From the NCBI GenBank assembly GCA_022376925.1, contig JAIOJX010000026.1, forward strand, positions 257,607,330 to 257,671,329: DNA of 64,000 bases, in the 5' to 3' direction. Position numbers and translations under genes: made by a program. Positions 23,996 to 34,836 of the stretch are shown here, one piece after another. Position 1 is the stretch's first letter. Every line of letters begins with the position of its first letter. This DNA comes from Tragulus kanchil. Taxonomy: Eukaryota; Chordata; Mammalia; Artiodactyla; Tragulidae. A model generated the notes under the pieces. The model had not been told where the DNA came from. It did not search any database and saw nothing but the letters and a program-made list of their open reading frames with translations.

Positions 23996-24209
23996 ATTGG
24001 ATTAAAGATCTGCTGAACATGGCCTTGCCCACCAGAGCAAGATCCAGCTTTTCCCACTGCCAGTTCCTCTCAACAGGAAGCCTCCACAAGACTCTTAACT
24101 TCATCCCTCAGAGGACAGACAGAATGAAAAGCGTAATCACAGGAAACTAACCAAACTGACCATATGGATTACAGCCATGTGTAAGTCAATGAAACCATAA
24201 ACCATGCCA
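23990..24209 (+). mobile_element. BovB 5'-region fragment
   Basis: It contains 'cacccatcagcagataattg', 'aggaagcctccacaagactc', 'cagaggacagacagaatgaa' and 'gtcaatgaaaccataaacc', as in the leader region of ruminant BovB. Its orientation is opposite to the BovB fragment on its left, and its sequence continues at 24490. Confidence 0.6.
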
Positions 24210-24482
24210 TGGCAACTACTGAGTTTTCCAATTTGCTGACATACTGAGTGCAACACTTTAACAGCCTCACGTCAGGATTTTATATAGCTCAGCTGGAATA
24301 CCATCACCTCCACCAGCTCTGTTTATAGAATTGCTTCCTAAGACCCACTTGACTACACCCTCCAGCATGCCTGGTTCTGAGTAATCACACCATCGTGGTC
24401 ATTCAACTCAGTAAGACCTTTCCTGCATAGTTCTTCTGGATATTCTGACTGCCTCTTCTTAATTTCTTCTGCTTCTGTGCAA
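24210..24482 (-). mobile_element. BovB RT-region fragment inserted in inverse orientation
   Basis: Antisense BovB covering the same part of the RT region as about 21810-22080 ('ccaatttgctgacatactga', 'gctcagctggaataccatca', 'atcacaccatcgtggtcatt'). It splits the + strand BovB leader, whose broken ends overlap by about 26 imperfect bases (24185-24211 and 24497-24522), as a long target-site duplication would. Confidence 0.7.
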
Positions 24483-24489
24483 AGAGCTT

Positions 24490-24660
24490 GTGACACTCAA
24501 TGAAGCTATGAGTCATGCCATTTAGAACCACTCAAGACAGACGGGTTGAGATTAAGAATTTTGACAAAACATGGTCCACTAGAACAGGAACTGCCCAATT
24601 CTAGTATTCTTGTCTAGAGAACACCATGCACAGTATGAAAAGGCTAAAGGATGTGATACC
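24490..24660 (+). mobile_element. BovB leader fragment (copy A)
   Basis: Continues the BovB leader: 'caatgaagctatgagtcatg', 'gacaaaacatggtccactag', 'tagtattcttgtctagagaa', 'cagtatgaaaaggctaaag'. Confidence 0.7.
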
Positions 24661-24865
24661 TTCAATTAGAAGGTGTTCAATACTGGGGAACAGCAGAGGT
24701 ATTTTCTATCTCCTCTTAGTCCACAAGAAAAAAATGTGCTTTGAGTCATTTAAAATATTCATGAAGAAATGTGTAATAAAATAAAACATTTCTGATGACA
24801 GAACTGGTAAATGTTCTTATTTTGACTTTCTTTTAAAACTAGTGACCCTTCATTTATATAAAGAA

Positions 24866-25062
24866 AGTGAAAGTGTTAATTGGTCAGGCATGTCTAACTC
24901 TTTTTAACCCCATGCACTATAGCCCACCAGGCTCCTCTGTTCATGGAATTCTCCAGTTAAGAATACTGGAGTGGGTAGCCTTGCCTTCTCCAGGGAATCT
25001 TCCTGATCCAGGGATTGAACCTGGGCCTCCCTGGCAGCCAGATTCTTCACTGTCTGAGCCCT
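24866..25062 (-). mobile_element. Bov-tA SINE (copy A)
   Basis: Antisense: body 'aactctttttaaccccatgc', 'ccaggctcctctgttcatgg', 'agaatactggagtgggtagc', then the tRNA-like part 'gggattgaacctgggcctcc' (B-box complement region) and 'gtctgagcc'. Confidence 0.88.
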
Positions 25063-25277
25063 TTCCTTTGTAGGGATACACCTTAAAGGCCAAGATAAAA
25101 CAGGCCTGACCAAGTGCAACAACAACAATAAAACAACAAACTACAAGGAATGACCCAAAATGTTTAGTAGCAGAAGACAACTGTAATAGCTTTGAAAGGA
25201 AGCTGTCCTGTCAGGAGACATAGAGCTAGGAGTAAGAAAAGAAGAAGAAAAGGAGGAAAAGTTTACTTGGTTGTGGT

Positions 25278-25299
25278 GGGGTGGGGGGTTGGGGTGGGG
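25278..25299 (+). other. Perfect G-quadruplex motif (copy A)
   Basis: G4-T-G6-TT-G4-T-G4: four runs of at least four G separated by 1-2 nt loops. This is the strictest intramolecular G4 pattern in the window, and it lies in otherwise AT-rich sequence. Confidence 0.85.
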
Positions 25300-25469
25300 T
25301 TGTTGTTGCTACTATTTTCCCAAAGCCTTTTAAAAGTTGAAAAGTATGGCCTAAACTGGAGTGGAAAATAAGTGTGCAGACAGCTGTCATGACCTCTACA
25401 AATACTTTACTAGGGTATGTGGTTTCTGCTACTCTGATGCAAAATACTCATAAAGTCAGTAAACTTTTA

Positions 25470-25700
25470 TTATGGACTTATATGTTCCTAGGTCTGGGAA
25501 TAAAAATAGACACATTTGAAGTCTTGGTCTTCAAGGACTGCATAATCTAGCATGGTAAATTTACCCATAAACCACTTAGCCATATGCATTAAACAGCTAC
25601 AGATATTTGGAGGAAGAGATGGACAGCAGAAAGAGATCTGTCAAGAAGAAAACAAAACCAATACAGGAAGATACAAAATTACACATCATAAGGTGTAATA
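25470..25700 (+). repeat. Ancient mammalian interspersed repeat remnant (copy A)
   Basis: A motif series 'gttcctaggtctgggaataa', 'gtcttggtcttcaaggactg', 'aggtgtaataagagct' resembles a widespread old mammalian repeat ('...ctgggaatacaa...gtccctgccctcaagga...'). I cannot name the family from sequence alone. Confidence 0.35.
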
Positions 25701-25707
25701 AGAGCTT

Positions 25708-25880
25708 GTGACACTCAATGAAGCTATGAGTCATGCCATTTAGAACCACTCAAGACAGACGGGTTGAGATTAAGAATTTTGACAAAACATGGTCCACTAG
25801 AACAGGAACTGCCCAATTCTAGTATTCTTGTCTAGAGAACACCATGCACAGTATGAAAAGGCTAAAGGATGTGATACCTT
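25708..25880 (+). mobile_element. BovB leader fragment (copy B)
   Basis: Duplicate of 24490-24660, offset 1,218 bp. Confidence 0.7.
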
Positions 25881-26082
25881 CAATTAGAAGGTGTTCAATA
25901 CTGGGGAACAGCAGAGGGTATTTTCTATCTCCTCTTAGTCCACAAGAAAAAAATGTGCTTTGAGTCATTTAAAATATTCATGAAGAAATGTGTAATAAAA
26001 TAAAACATTTCTGATGACAGAACTGGTAAATGTTCTTATTTTGACTTTCTTTTAAAACTAGTGACCCTTCATTTATATAAAG

Positions 26083-26281
26083 AAAGTGAAAGTGTTAATT
26101 GGTCAGGCATGTCTAACTCTTTTTAACCCCATGCACTATAGCCCACCAGGCTCCTCTGTTCATGGAATTCTCCAGTTAAGAATACTGGAGTGGGTAGCCT
26201 TTGCCTTCTCCAGGGAATCTTCCTGATCCAGGGATTGAACCTGGGCCTCCCTGGCAGCCAGATTCTTCACTGTCTGAGCCC
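26083..26281 (-). mobile_element. Bov-tA SINE (copy B)
   Basis: Duplicate of 24866-25062 with a one-base T insertion. Confidence 0.88.
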
Positions 26282-26497
26282 TTTCCTTTGTAGGGATACA
26301 CCTTAAAGGCCAAGATAAAACAGGCCTGACCAAGTGCAACAACAACAATAAAACAACAAACTACAAGGAATGACCCAAAATGTTTAGTAGCAGAAGACAA
26401 CTGTAATAGCTTTGAAAGGAAGCTGTCCTGTCAGGAGACATAGAGCTAGGAGTAAGAAAAGAAGAAGAAAAGGAGGAAAAGTTTACTTGGTTGTGGT

Positions 26498-26519
26498 GGG
26501 GTGGGGGGTTGGGGTGGGG
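26498..26519 (+). other. Perfect G-quadruplex motif (copy B)
   Basis: Exact duplicate of the G4 at 25278-25299. Confidence 0.85.
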
Positions 26520-26687
26520 TTGTTGTTGCTACTATTTTCCCAAAGCCTTTTAAAAGTTGAAAAGTATGGCCTAAACTGGAGTGGAAAATAAGTGTGCAGA
26601 CAGCTGTCATGACCTCTACAAATACTTTACTAGGGTATGTGGTTTCTGCTACTCTGATGCAAAATACTCATAAAGTCAGTAAACTTT

Positions 26688-27075
26688 TATTATGGACTTA
26701 TATGTTCCTAGGTCTGGGAATAAAAATAGACACATTTGAAGTCTTGGTCTTCAAGGACTGCATAATCTAGCATGGTAAATTTACCCATAAACCACTTAGC
26801 CATATGCATTAAACAGCTACAGATATTTGGAGGAAGAGATGGACAGCAGAAAGAGATCTGTCAAGAAGAAAACAAAACCAATACAGGAAGATACAAAATT
26901 ACACATCATAAGGTGTAATAAGATATGGCCAGAGATGAGATTTAGTAAAAGGAGGTTGGAATAATGTTGGGGAAGGTCTCTGAGATGCCTGGTAATCATT
27001 GAAAAAAAGACTTGCTCTATGCTAGGCATTTGTGATTCAAGTACGAAATGCACCCTCCAGTGAGTTAGTAAACAG
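26688..27075 (+). repeat. Ancient mammalian interspersed repeat remnant (copy B, longer)
   Basis: Same remnant as 25470-25700, here running on through 'aaggtctctgagatgcc'. Copy A is cut by the duplication junction. Confidence 0.35.
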
Positions 27076-27983
27076 CACAAAGGAAACAACTTTACTGGTT
27101 TTCTAGTTTCTGTTTTTTCTTATGGATCTTCTGACTAAACCTGATTCCTTTGGTCTTAATTTCAGTCCTTACAAATGCATCTTTTTAACATAATGCTGTT
27201 CACTCATTTTGTGATTCATCTGTTGACTACATGAACACAATTTTTAAATCAAATAAATTGTATTTATGTCTTCTATTCCCCCGGGAGATAGTATTTTGTG
27301 TTTTGAGGAGGATAGACCCAAACTATTTATTAAGACACTTTATTTATTAATTTGTGTGATCTTTAAGAGTAGGAAATCAAGTTTTTAGATTAATAATGTA
27401 CCAGCTAGGGAAATTCTAAAACCTAGTCTTGGAAGCTTCCATGTCACTGAACAGTCTTTGCTAAGGTCAAGAAAAATTTCAGATTGGATCATTTAAATAT
27501 TAAGTGTTTTTAATAAGGAATATGTTAGGGATATTAAGAATTTCAAAGTAAGTTTGCAACTGGTATACTTTAAAGCTTTTTGAACTGTTTTCTCCATTCA
27601 TTTCTTATGTTGTTTTGCTATTATTGTCATTATGTCTTTATAAAAGGGCAGAAGAATATTTTATGTCTACTATTGCTACTCTTCTAACTACATACATAAG
27701 ATATGAGAAACGTTTACAGTCTTTTCTTCTTTCTTTTTAACATTTCAGATAAACCAAGCTTACACTATGCTCAAATCCTTGCTTTATATTTTATTTTTCT
27801 ATAGCATGGAATGACTTGAAGAAGCTAAAAATTGTTGGAATATTGTCAGGGACAATGCATGCGAAAACCAATCTAGTTTCACCACCCCTATTAGCTTTTC
27901 CACTTTCCATGCAAAAATTATTTCTGTCAATATTTTAATTTCAGCTAGATGAGGTGGAAGGAATGAGTGACATCTAAGCAGAT
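27076..27983. other. AT-rich sequence without recognisable feature
   Basis: No gene or named repeat was recognised. Confidence 0.4.
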
Positions 27984-28503
27984 GGTTGTCAGAAAACTGA
28001 TGACTGCATACAGTAGTGTGATTAAGAATTAGGGAATAAATACATGCAGCTAGTTGTAAATACCTGACATCGACTACATTCCCCTAGAGAACTCAATCTT
28101 AAGAACTGTATTTGATTAATAGAAACATATTTTGATAATATATTTTAATAAATGACTAAAGTGTTACATAAATATTGGCTATGCTTTAAAGGGCCAATAA
28201 AAAATTTAGTTTAGGTAGACATAAATATGACCTTAAAATAATTATTCAGCTTTCCTATTAACTTTCTAAACACCTTGAAAGATGTGTGTCAGCTCCTCAA
28301 ATAGAAAGAAGTATAATTAGAATCATACAAATTATTTGCCTGTGGTATTAGGGTCAGAGAGGACCACCCCAAATCAGTACACTTTATACCATATTACATC
28401 TTCAAATCAATACACAATTTTGCTCTTTTTGAACAGCTTGGTTTTAGGGGCTAAATGTGGACAAGGAATGCCTATGCAGAAGCTTTCAAACTGTTTTGAT
28501 CAT

Positions 28504-28933
28504 GACCTATCCTACAGGTTGAATTGAGTCCTCCAAGAGATGTTCCTGAATGTGGATTCATTTGCAAATAAGGCCTTTGCAGATGAGTTAAGAAGAAGTC
28601 ATTAGGGTAGGCCTGCACACAACACGACTGTGTCATAAAAAGAAGAAGTCCTGACACAGAAAGAGAAATGTACATGTAGAGAAAGCCATCTGAATACAAA
28701 GGCAGAAATCCGGGTGATGCGTATAGATATCACAATGGAATATTTGGTTGGTTGCCAGGAAACCAATAGGAAGTAGAGAGAGGCATGGAATAGATTCTCC
28801 CTCACAGCTTTCAGAAGAAACCAATCCTGTCATCATCTCAATCTAAGATTTCCAGCTTCCAGAACTGTAAAGCAATACATCTGTGTTGCTTAAGTCTTCT
28901 AGTTTGTTATGGTAGCTCTCACAAACTAAGACA
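28504..28933 (+). mobile_element. MaLR-type LTR remnant, MLT1-like (copy A)
   Basis: Ordered motifs resemble an ancient mammalian solo LTR: 'ttgaattgagtcctccaaga', 'ggcctttgcagatgagttaa', 'gaagtcattagggtaggcct', 'ttctccctcacagctttcag', 'tccagcttccagaactgtaa', 'tctagtttgttatggtagct', 'acaaactaagac'. It is non-coding with no internal region or partner LTR. The exact subfamily is uncertain. Confidence 0.55.
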
Positions 28934-29622
28934 ATGCATAATTAGAAAGGCACTGAAATCCACAATAGCCATACCCATATAGAATGTCAAGTTTTCACAA
29001 AACAATGCTTGTCATTACTCTGAGTGATGCACTCTGATGTTTTCTAACCTTCAAATTTTTAACCTATGGCGGACTACGATTAGAGAACTGCATCTAAGAA
29101 CTGTGTTGTCAGAAAACTGATGACTGCATACAGTAGTGTGATTAAGAATTAGAATAAATACATGCAGCTAGTTGTAAATACCTGACATCGACTACATTCC
29201 CTAGAGAACTCAATCTTAAGAACTGTATTTGATTAATAGAAACATATTTTGATAATATATTTTAATAAATGACTAAAGTGTTACATAAATATTGGCTATG
29301 CTTTAAAGGGCCAATAAAAAATTTAGTTTAGGTAGACATAAATATGACCTTAAAATAATTATTCAGCTTTCCTATTAACTTTCTAAACACCTTGAAAGAT
29401 GTGTGTCAGCTCCTCAAATAGAAAGAAGTATAATTAGAATCATACAAATTATTTGCCTGTGGTATTAGGGTCAGAGAGGACCACCCCAAATCAGTACACT
29501 TTATACCATATTACATCTTCAAATCAATACACAATTTTGCTCTTTTTGAACAGCTTGGTTTTAGGGGCTAAATGTGGACAAGGAATGCCTATGCAGAAGC
29601 TTTCAAACTTCTTTGATCATGA

Positions 29623-30052
29623 CCTATCCTACAGGTTGAATTGAGTCCTCCAAGAGATGTTCCTGAATGTGGATTCATTTGCAAATAAGGCCTTTGCAGA
29701 TGAGTTAAGAAGAAGTCATTAGGGTAGGCCTGCACACAACACGACTGTGTCATAAAAAGAAGAAGTCCTGACACAGAAAGAGAAATGTACATGTAGAGAA
29801 AGCCATCTGAATACAAAGGCAGAAATCCGGGTGATGCGTATAGATATCACAATGGAATATTTGGTTGGTTGCCAGGAAACCAATAGGAAGTAGAGAGAGG
29901 CATGGAATAGATTCTCCCTCACAGCTTTCAGAAGAAACCAATCCTGTCATCATCTCAATCTAAGATTTCCAGCTTCCAGAACTGTAAAGCAATACATCTG
30001 TGTTGCTTAAGTCTTCTAGTTTGTTATGGTAGCTCTCACAAACTAAGACAAT
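29623..30052 (+). mobile_element. MaLR-type LTR remnant, MLT1-like (copy B)
   Basis: Duplicate of 28504-28933, offset about 1,118 bp. It is not a second LTR of a provirus: the intervening DNA is part of the same tandem duplication. Confidence 0.55.
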
Positions 30053-30184
30053 GCATAATTAGAAAGGCACTGAAATCCACAATAGCCATACCCATATAGA
30101 ATGTCAAGTTTTCACAAAACAATGCTTGTCATTACTCTGAGTGATGCACTCTGATGTTTTCTAACCTTCGAATTTTTTAACCTA

Positions 30185-31150
30185 AAAAATTCATTTTTTC
30201 ATTTTTTATGTAGCAACTCATAAAGTTGATTATCTACAGTTTGGAAAGTATTAGCCTAATAGGAAGAGCGAAATTTAGCTCCTATACATTGGATCCCATT
30301 TATTTGTTGTGACTGAATAAGCTTTAAGATGAGATAACATTCTAAAAGGACATGGTAGACACCACTAATGGAAAACAACACAGAGTCTACAAAACATGAC
30401 AAAAATTATTTATAGAAGTTCTTTTCTATCATCACTGCAAACTCGATATGAGTAGATTCTGAACAGTCTTCAAGTATCGTTCTGACCTCAGCTGCCATTA
30501 AAAAAATAATTCCTACTCCAATCACATTTTGTCTGCATCCTATTTTGAACAATGTTGAGCAGGTTTAAGTAGGTGAAAATCTGTGAACATTGGTTAAATC
30601 ACTAATCAAATTTTAATAATCTCTAGATGAGAGATGGTCTTACTCTTTTAGCTCAAAGCTGGAAAGTCATGTTATCACCATAGTCTCTATTTATGAATTA
30701 CCAACACTTTTGTGTCCTAATATCTGTTTTTTTTTTTTTTTCTCTCTCAGTCCTTTTTGCTTGTTTAAATTCTTTATGTGTTCATATCTCTCACACAGGT
30801 CAAATTTTTTTATTTCTCCTTCATGTTTAGTATACCTCACTTTCATTGCTTCTATATCCACTTCTTTGTCTTTTCTTGACTAGGCATTTTATCTTTCCTT
30901 CTTCAACTTTCTCTGGGTTTTTATTGCGTTATCCTTCAGCTCTTTAACTTTCATTGATACACAGAATGGAGTTCTGAGGTTATATAATATACACTAAAAT
31001 TAATAACATATTTTGACTAACCCTAAGAAGTTAAATTTTAAAATTTTTATTTAATGCATTTTAAAAATGTAAATAGCTGCTTTTCATAATACTGTCTCCC
31101 CAATGGCCAGTAGCTCTTGATAAGAAGGAAAATCAAAGGTTCTTATCCCT
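30185..31150. other. AT-rich sequence without recognisable feature
   Basis: It includes a T-run near 30726-30741. No gene or named repeat was recognised. Confidence 0.4.
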
Positions 31151-31198
31151 TCTTAGAAAGCATTCCCTCCCTGAAAGTGGTTTCAAAAGTGTTGCTTT

Positions 31199-31470
31199 GT
31201 GGGCTTCCCTGGTGGTCTTTAATGGCCAATAGTGGGTAAAGAGTCTGCCTTGTGGTACAAGGGGCACCAATTCGATCCCTGGCCTGGGAAGGTCCCACGT
31301 GCCAGTGGAGTGGCAGGACTGGTATGTCCAATTATGAGCCAGCACTCTGAAGTGCATGTGCCCGAACCCACTGCTCTGCAGTGAGAGGGGACACTGCAAT
31401 GGGGGGCCCACATGCATGCCAAAGAATAAAAAGATGGATGAAAATAAATGCAAATAAAAGAGGCATGATG
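31199..31470 (+). mobile_element. CHR-type tRNA-Glu SINE with interrupted box A (copy A)
   Basis: Head 'gggcttccctggtggtc', body 'ttcgatccctggcctgggaa', 'tcccacgtgcc', 'tatgtccaattatgagcc', A-rich tail. Between 'ggtggtc' and 'agtgggtaa' about 13 extra bases ('tttaatggccaat') are present compared with the copies at 42439 and 53578, which breaks the pol III box A. It is more diverged than those copies. Confidence 0.85.
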
Positions 31471-31726
31471 GAAAAAGGAAAAAACACAAAACAAAAAAAA
31501 AGTAAAAGCAATAATAAATGCAACACTTAGTCATACATTCTAAAAAAAAGTGTTGGTTTGTATATTAACTTATTTAACAGAGAAGAGTTTTACAGAAACT
31601 TTAAAACTAAAGTGATGGGAATTAATGCCAATGAAGTATCAACAGAAATAGAAAAGAAACATCCTTAACATTTTAACTGAAGTCAATGGAAAATTGATTT
31701 CCAAACTGTGGTTTCCATTGCACTTT

Positions 31727-32243
31727 TTTTTTTTCTTTTTTAATGTTATTTTACTTTTTAATTTTACAGAATCCTGTTGTTTACAGACAAGTATAATCCC
31801 AGATTAGTCATATGCATATCCCTGGCCCTCTCTCTCCTCCACTACCCTTCCAGTCCCCTCCATCCCACCCCTCCAGGCCATTGCACCGCAGACTTCAGGA
31901 TCCCCTATTCCCACAGTGCAATGACAACAGCTATCTTTTTCGCATATGATAGTATGGGTTTCCATGTTACTCCCTCTATGCCTCTCACCCATTGTTCATT
32001 CCCCTCAATGTCCATATGTCTGTTCCCTATGGCTGTTTTTCCCTCGCTTCTCTGTGTGTGTTATCATTACCACCTTACTAGATTCCTTACAGATATGTTT
32101 GTATACTGTTCCTGTCTTTCTCTTTTTGACTTACTTCACTTTCGATAATAGGTTCTAGATCCATCCACCTCATTAGGGCTAATTCCTCTGCATTTCTTTT
32201 TAGAGCTAAGAAGTACTCTGTTGTATATATGCACCAGAGCTTC
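31727..32243 (-). mobile_element. L1 3' end (copy A, cut by duplication)
   Basis: Poly(T) followed by antisense L1 3'UTR, closely similar in reverse to the 3'UTR at 49109-49438: for example 'ctccagtcccctccat'-type C-rich segments and 'cacagtgcaatgacaacagc'. It ends at the duplication join inside the ORF2 C-terminus. Confidence 0.88.
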
Positions 32244-32291
32244 TTTTAGAAAGCATTCCCTCCCTGAAAGTGGTTTCAAAAGTGTTGCTTT

Positions 32292-32563
32292 GTGGGCTTC
32301 CCTGGTGGTCTTTAATGGCCAATAGTGGGTAAAGAGTCTGCCTTGTGGTACAAGGGGCACCAATTCGATCCCTGGCCTGGGAAGGTCCCACGTGCCAGTG
32401 GAGTGGCAGGACTGGTATGTCCAATTATGAGCCAGCACTCTGAAGTGCATGTGCCCGAACCCACTGCTCTGCAGTGAGAGGGGACACTGCAATGGGGGGC
32501 CCACATGCATGCCAAAGAATAAAAAGATGGATGAAAATAAATGCAAATAAAAGAGGCATGATG
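32292..32563 (+). mobile_element. CHR-type tRNA-Glu SINE with interrupted box A (copy B)
   Basis: Duplicate of 31199-31470, carrying the same insertion. Confidence 0.85.
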
Positions 32564-33177
32564 GAAAAAGGAAAAAACACAAAACAAAAAAAAAGTAAAA
32601 GCAATAATAAATGCAACACTTAGTCATACATTCTAAAAAAAAGTGTTGGTTTGTATATTAACTTATTTAACAGAGAAGAGTTTTACAGAAACTTTAAAAC
32701 TAAAGTGATGGGAATTAATGCCAATGAAGTATCAACAGAAATAGAAAAGAAACATCCTTAACATTTTAACTGAAGTCAATGGAAAATTGATTTCCAAACT
32801 GTGGTTTCCATTGCACTTTTTTTTTCTTTTTTAATGTTATTTTACTTTTTAATTTTACAGAATCCTGTTGTTTACAGACAAGTATAATCCCAGATTAGTC
32901 ATATGCATATCCCTGGCCCTCTCTCTCCTCCACTACCCTTCCAGTCCCCTCCATCCCCCCCCTCCAGGCCATTGCACCGCAGACTTCAGGATCCCCTATT
33001 CCCACAGTGCAATGACAACAGCTATCTTTTTCGCATATGATAGTATGGGTTTCCATGTTACTCCCTCTATGCCTCTCACCCATTGTTCATTCCCCTCAAT
33101 GTCCATATGTCTGTTCCCTATGGCTGTTTTTCCCTCGCTTCTCTGTGTGTGTTATCATTACCACCTTACTAGATTCC

Positions 33178-34395
33178 TTACAGATATGTTTGTATACTGT
33201 TCCTGTCTTTCTCTTTTTGACTTACTTCACTTTCGATAATAGGTTCTAGATCCATCCACCTCATTAGGGCTAATTCCTCTGCATTTCTTTTTAGAGCTAA
33301 GAAGTACTCTGTTGTATATATGCACCAGAGCTTCTGTATCCATTCATTCGTTGATGGACATCTAGGTTCCTCCATGTTCTAGCTATTGTATAGAGAGCTG
33401 CAATGAACACTGGGGTACAGGTGCCTCTTTCAGTTTTGATTTCATCAGGGTATAAGCCCAGGAGTGGAACTGCAGGGTCATATGGTGCTTCTATGTTTAG
33501 TTGTTTAAGGAATCTCCATACTGTCTTCCATAGTGGCTGTATCAATTGACATTCCCACCAGCAAAGCAAGAGGGTTCCCACACCCTCTCCAGCATTTATT
33601 GTCTGCAGATTTGTTGATGATGGCCATTCTGACGGGTTTGAGGTGTAGTTTGATTTGCATTTCTCTAATTATAAGCAAGGCTGAGCATCGTTTCATGTGC
33701 TTTTTGGTCATCTGTATGTCCTCTTTGGAGAGGTGTCTCTTTAGGTCTTTTCCCCAATTTTTGATTGGGTTGTTCATTTTTCCTGTGCTGAGTTGTCTGA
33801 GTTGCTTGTAGATTTTGGAGATTAATTCTTTGTCTGTTGTTTCATTTGCTGTGATTTTTCTCCCATTCTGTGGGGTGTCTGTTCAGCTTTTTTGTAGTTT
33901 CTCTTGCTGTACAAAAGATTTTAAGTTTCATGAGGTCCCACGTGTTTATTTTTTGTTTTTAGTTCCGCTGTTCTCGTAGGCGGGTCATGGAATATCTTGC
34001 TTTGATTTATGTCCTTGAGGGTTTCGCCTATATTCTCCTCTAAGAGTTGGATGGTTTCTGGTCTTACATTTAGGTCTTTGATCCATTTTGAGTTGATCTT
34101 AGTGTATGGTGTCAGGGAATGTTCCAACTTCATTTTTTTGCATGTAGCTGTCCAATTTTCCCAGCACCACTTGTTGAAGAGGCTGTCTTTGTCCCACTTT
34201 ATAGTTTCGCCTCCTCTGTCAAAAATAAGGTACCCATAGGTGCGTGGGTTTATCTCTGTGTTCTCGATCTTGTCCCATTGGTCTATAGTTCTGTTTTTTT
34301 TGTGCCAGTACCATGCTGTCTTGATGACTGTTGCTTTGTAGTATAGTCTGAAGTGAGGGAGGCTGATCCCTCCAGCTCCATTTTTCTTTCTCAGG
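33178..34395 (-). pseudogene. L1 ORF2 C-terminal region, decayed
   Basis: Minus-strand frames give consecutive pieces of L1 ORF2p: [19 protein letters not shown] and [15 protein letters not shown] (33921-34133), [35 protein letters not shown] (33505-33777), [13 protein letters not shown] and [18 protein letters not shown] (33297-33581), then [12 protein letters not shown] (33178-33375). The pieces lie in different frames and carry premature stops, so it is not functional. The conserved Cys-rich motif is broken after CWRGCG. Confidence 0.88.
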
Positions 34396-34415
34396 ATTGC
34401 TTTGGCTATTCGAGG

Positions 34416-34708
34416 GGGGTGGGTGGGCTGGAGAGGGAGGAGGGCCGGCGGACCACTTCTATTGGTCTTTCATTTATCTATTTTCATCCATCTTTGCTCT
34501 TTGGCTCCTGTGGGCCTCCCATCACAGTGGCCTCTGTTGTCGCAGAGCAACGGCTCTGGGTGCATGCACTCCAGAGCTCCGGCTAGGTAATTGGACACAT
34601 CAATCCAGCCGCTCCGCGGCACGTGGGATCTTCCCAGTCCAGGGATTCAACTGGCCCCCCTTGCACTGCAAGCTGGTATCCTTACCCACTGGACCACCAG
34701 GGAAGCCC
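34416..34708 (-). mobile_element. CHR-type tRNA-Glu SINE nested in L1
   Basis: Antisense: left tail 'gggtgggctggagagggagg', body 'gcctcccatcacagtggcct', 'agccgctccgcggcacgtgg', 'gatcttcccagtccagggat', and head 'ccaccagggaagccc' at the right. No target-site duplication is visible. The L1 sequence on the two sides is discontinuous by about 165 bp, which points to a deletion-associated insertion. Confidence 0.9.
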
Positions 34709-34836
34709 TGTTTAAGTCTTCTTTAATTTCTTTCATAAGTGTCTTGAAATTTTCTGTGTATAGTTCTTTTGTTTCTTTGGGGAGGCTTATTCCTAGATAG
34801 TTTATTCATTCGGTTGCAATGGTGAAAGGAATTGCT

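Larger units (their letters stand above)
24483..26923. repeat. Direct tandem duplication 9 (unit about 1,218 bp)
   Basis: Copy A is 24483-25700 and copy B is 25701-26922. They differ by single-base indels (a G-run near 25918 and a T-run near 26201). Longest unit in the window. Confidence 0.95.
27984..30184. repeat. Direct tandem duplication 10 (unit about 1,120 bp)
   Basis: Copy A is 27984-29104 and copy B is 29105-30184. Small indels near the start of copy B ('agggaataaa' against 'agaataaa', 'cccctag' against 'ccctag'). Copy A has about 38 bp of private sequence (29067-29104) before the join. Confidence 0.95.
31151..33335. repeat. Direct tandem duplication 11 (unit about 1,093 bp)
   Basis: Copy A is 31151-32243 and copy B is 32244-33335. 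It duplicates one SINE and the 3' end of an inverted L1. Minor differences include a T-run near 31728 against 32818 and a C-run near 32957. Confidence 0.95.
32818..34835 (-). mobile_element. L1, sense part of a 5'-inverted insertion
   Basis: From the poly(T) at 32818 the minus strand holds the L1 3'UTR, then the ORF2 C-terminus (33178-34395, with the CWRGCG motif, decayed and frame-broken), a nested SINE (34416-34708) and ORF2 RT-thumb sequence up to 34835. Compared with the L1 at 46.5 kb, about 165 bp of ORF2 (equivalent to 46591-46757) is missing exactly where the SINE sits. Upstream of 34835 the element flips orientation. Confidence 0.88.

Noticed and set aside
28504..30052. Provirus with two LTRs
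   Set aside because: The two LTR-like copies are the two halves of tandem duplication 10. There is no internal retroviral coding sequence between them.
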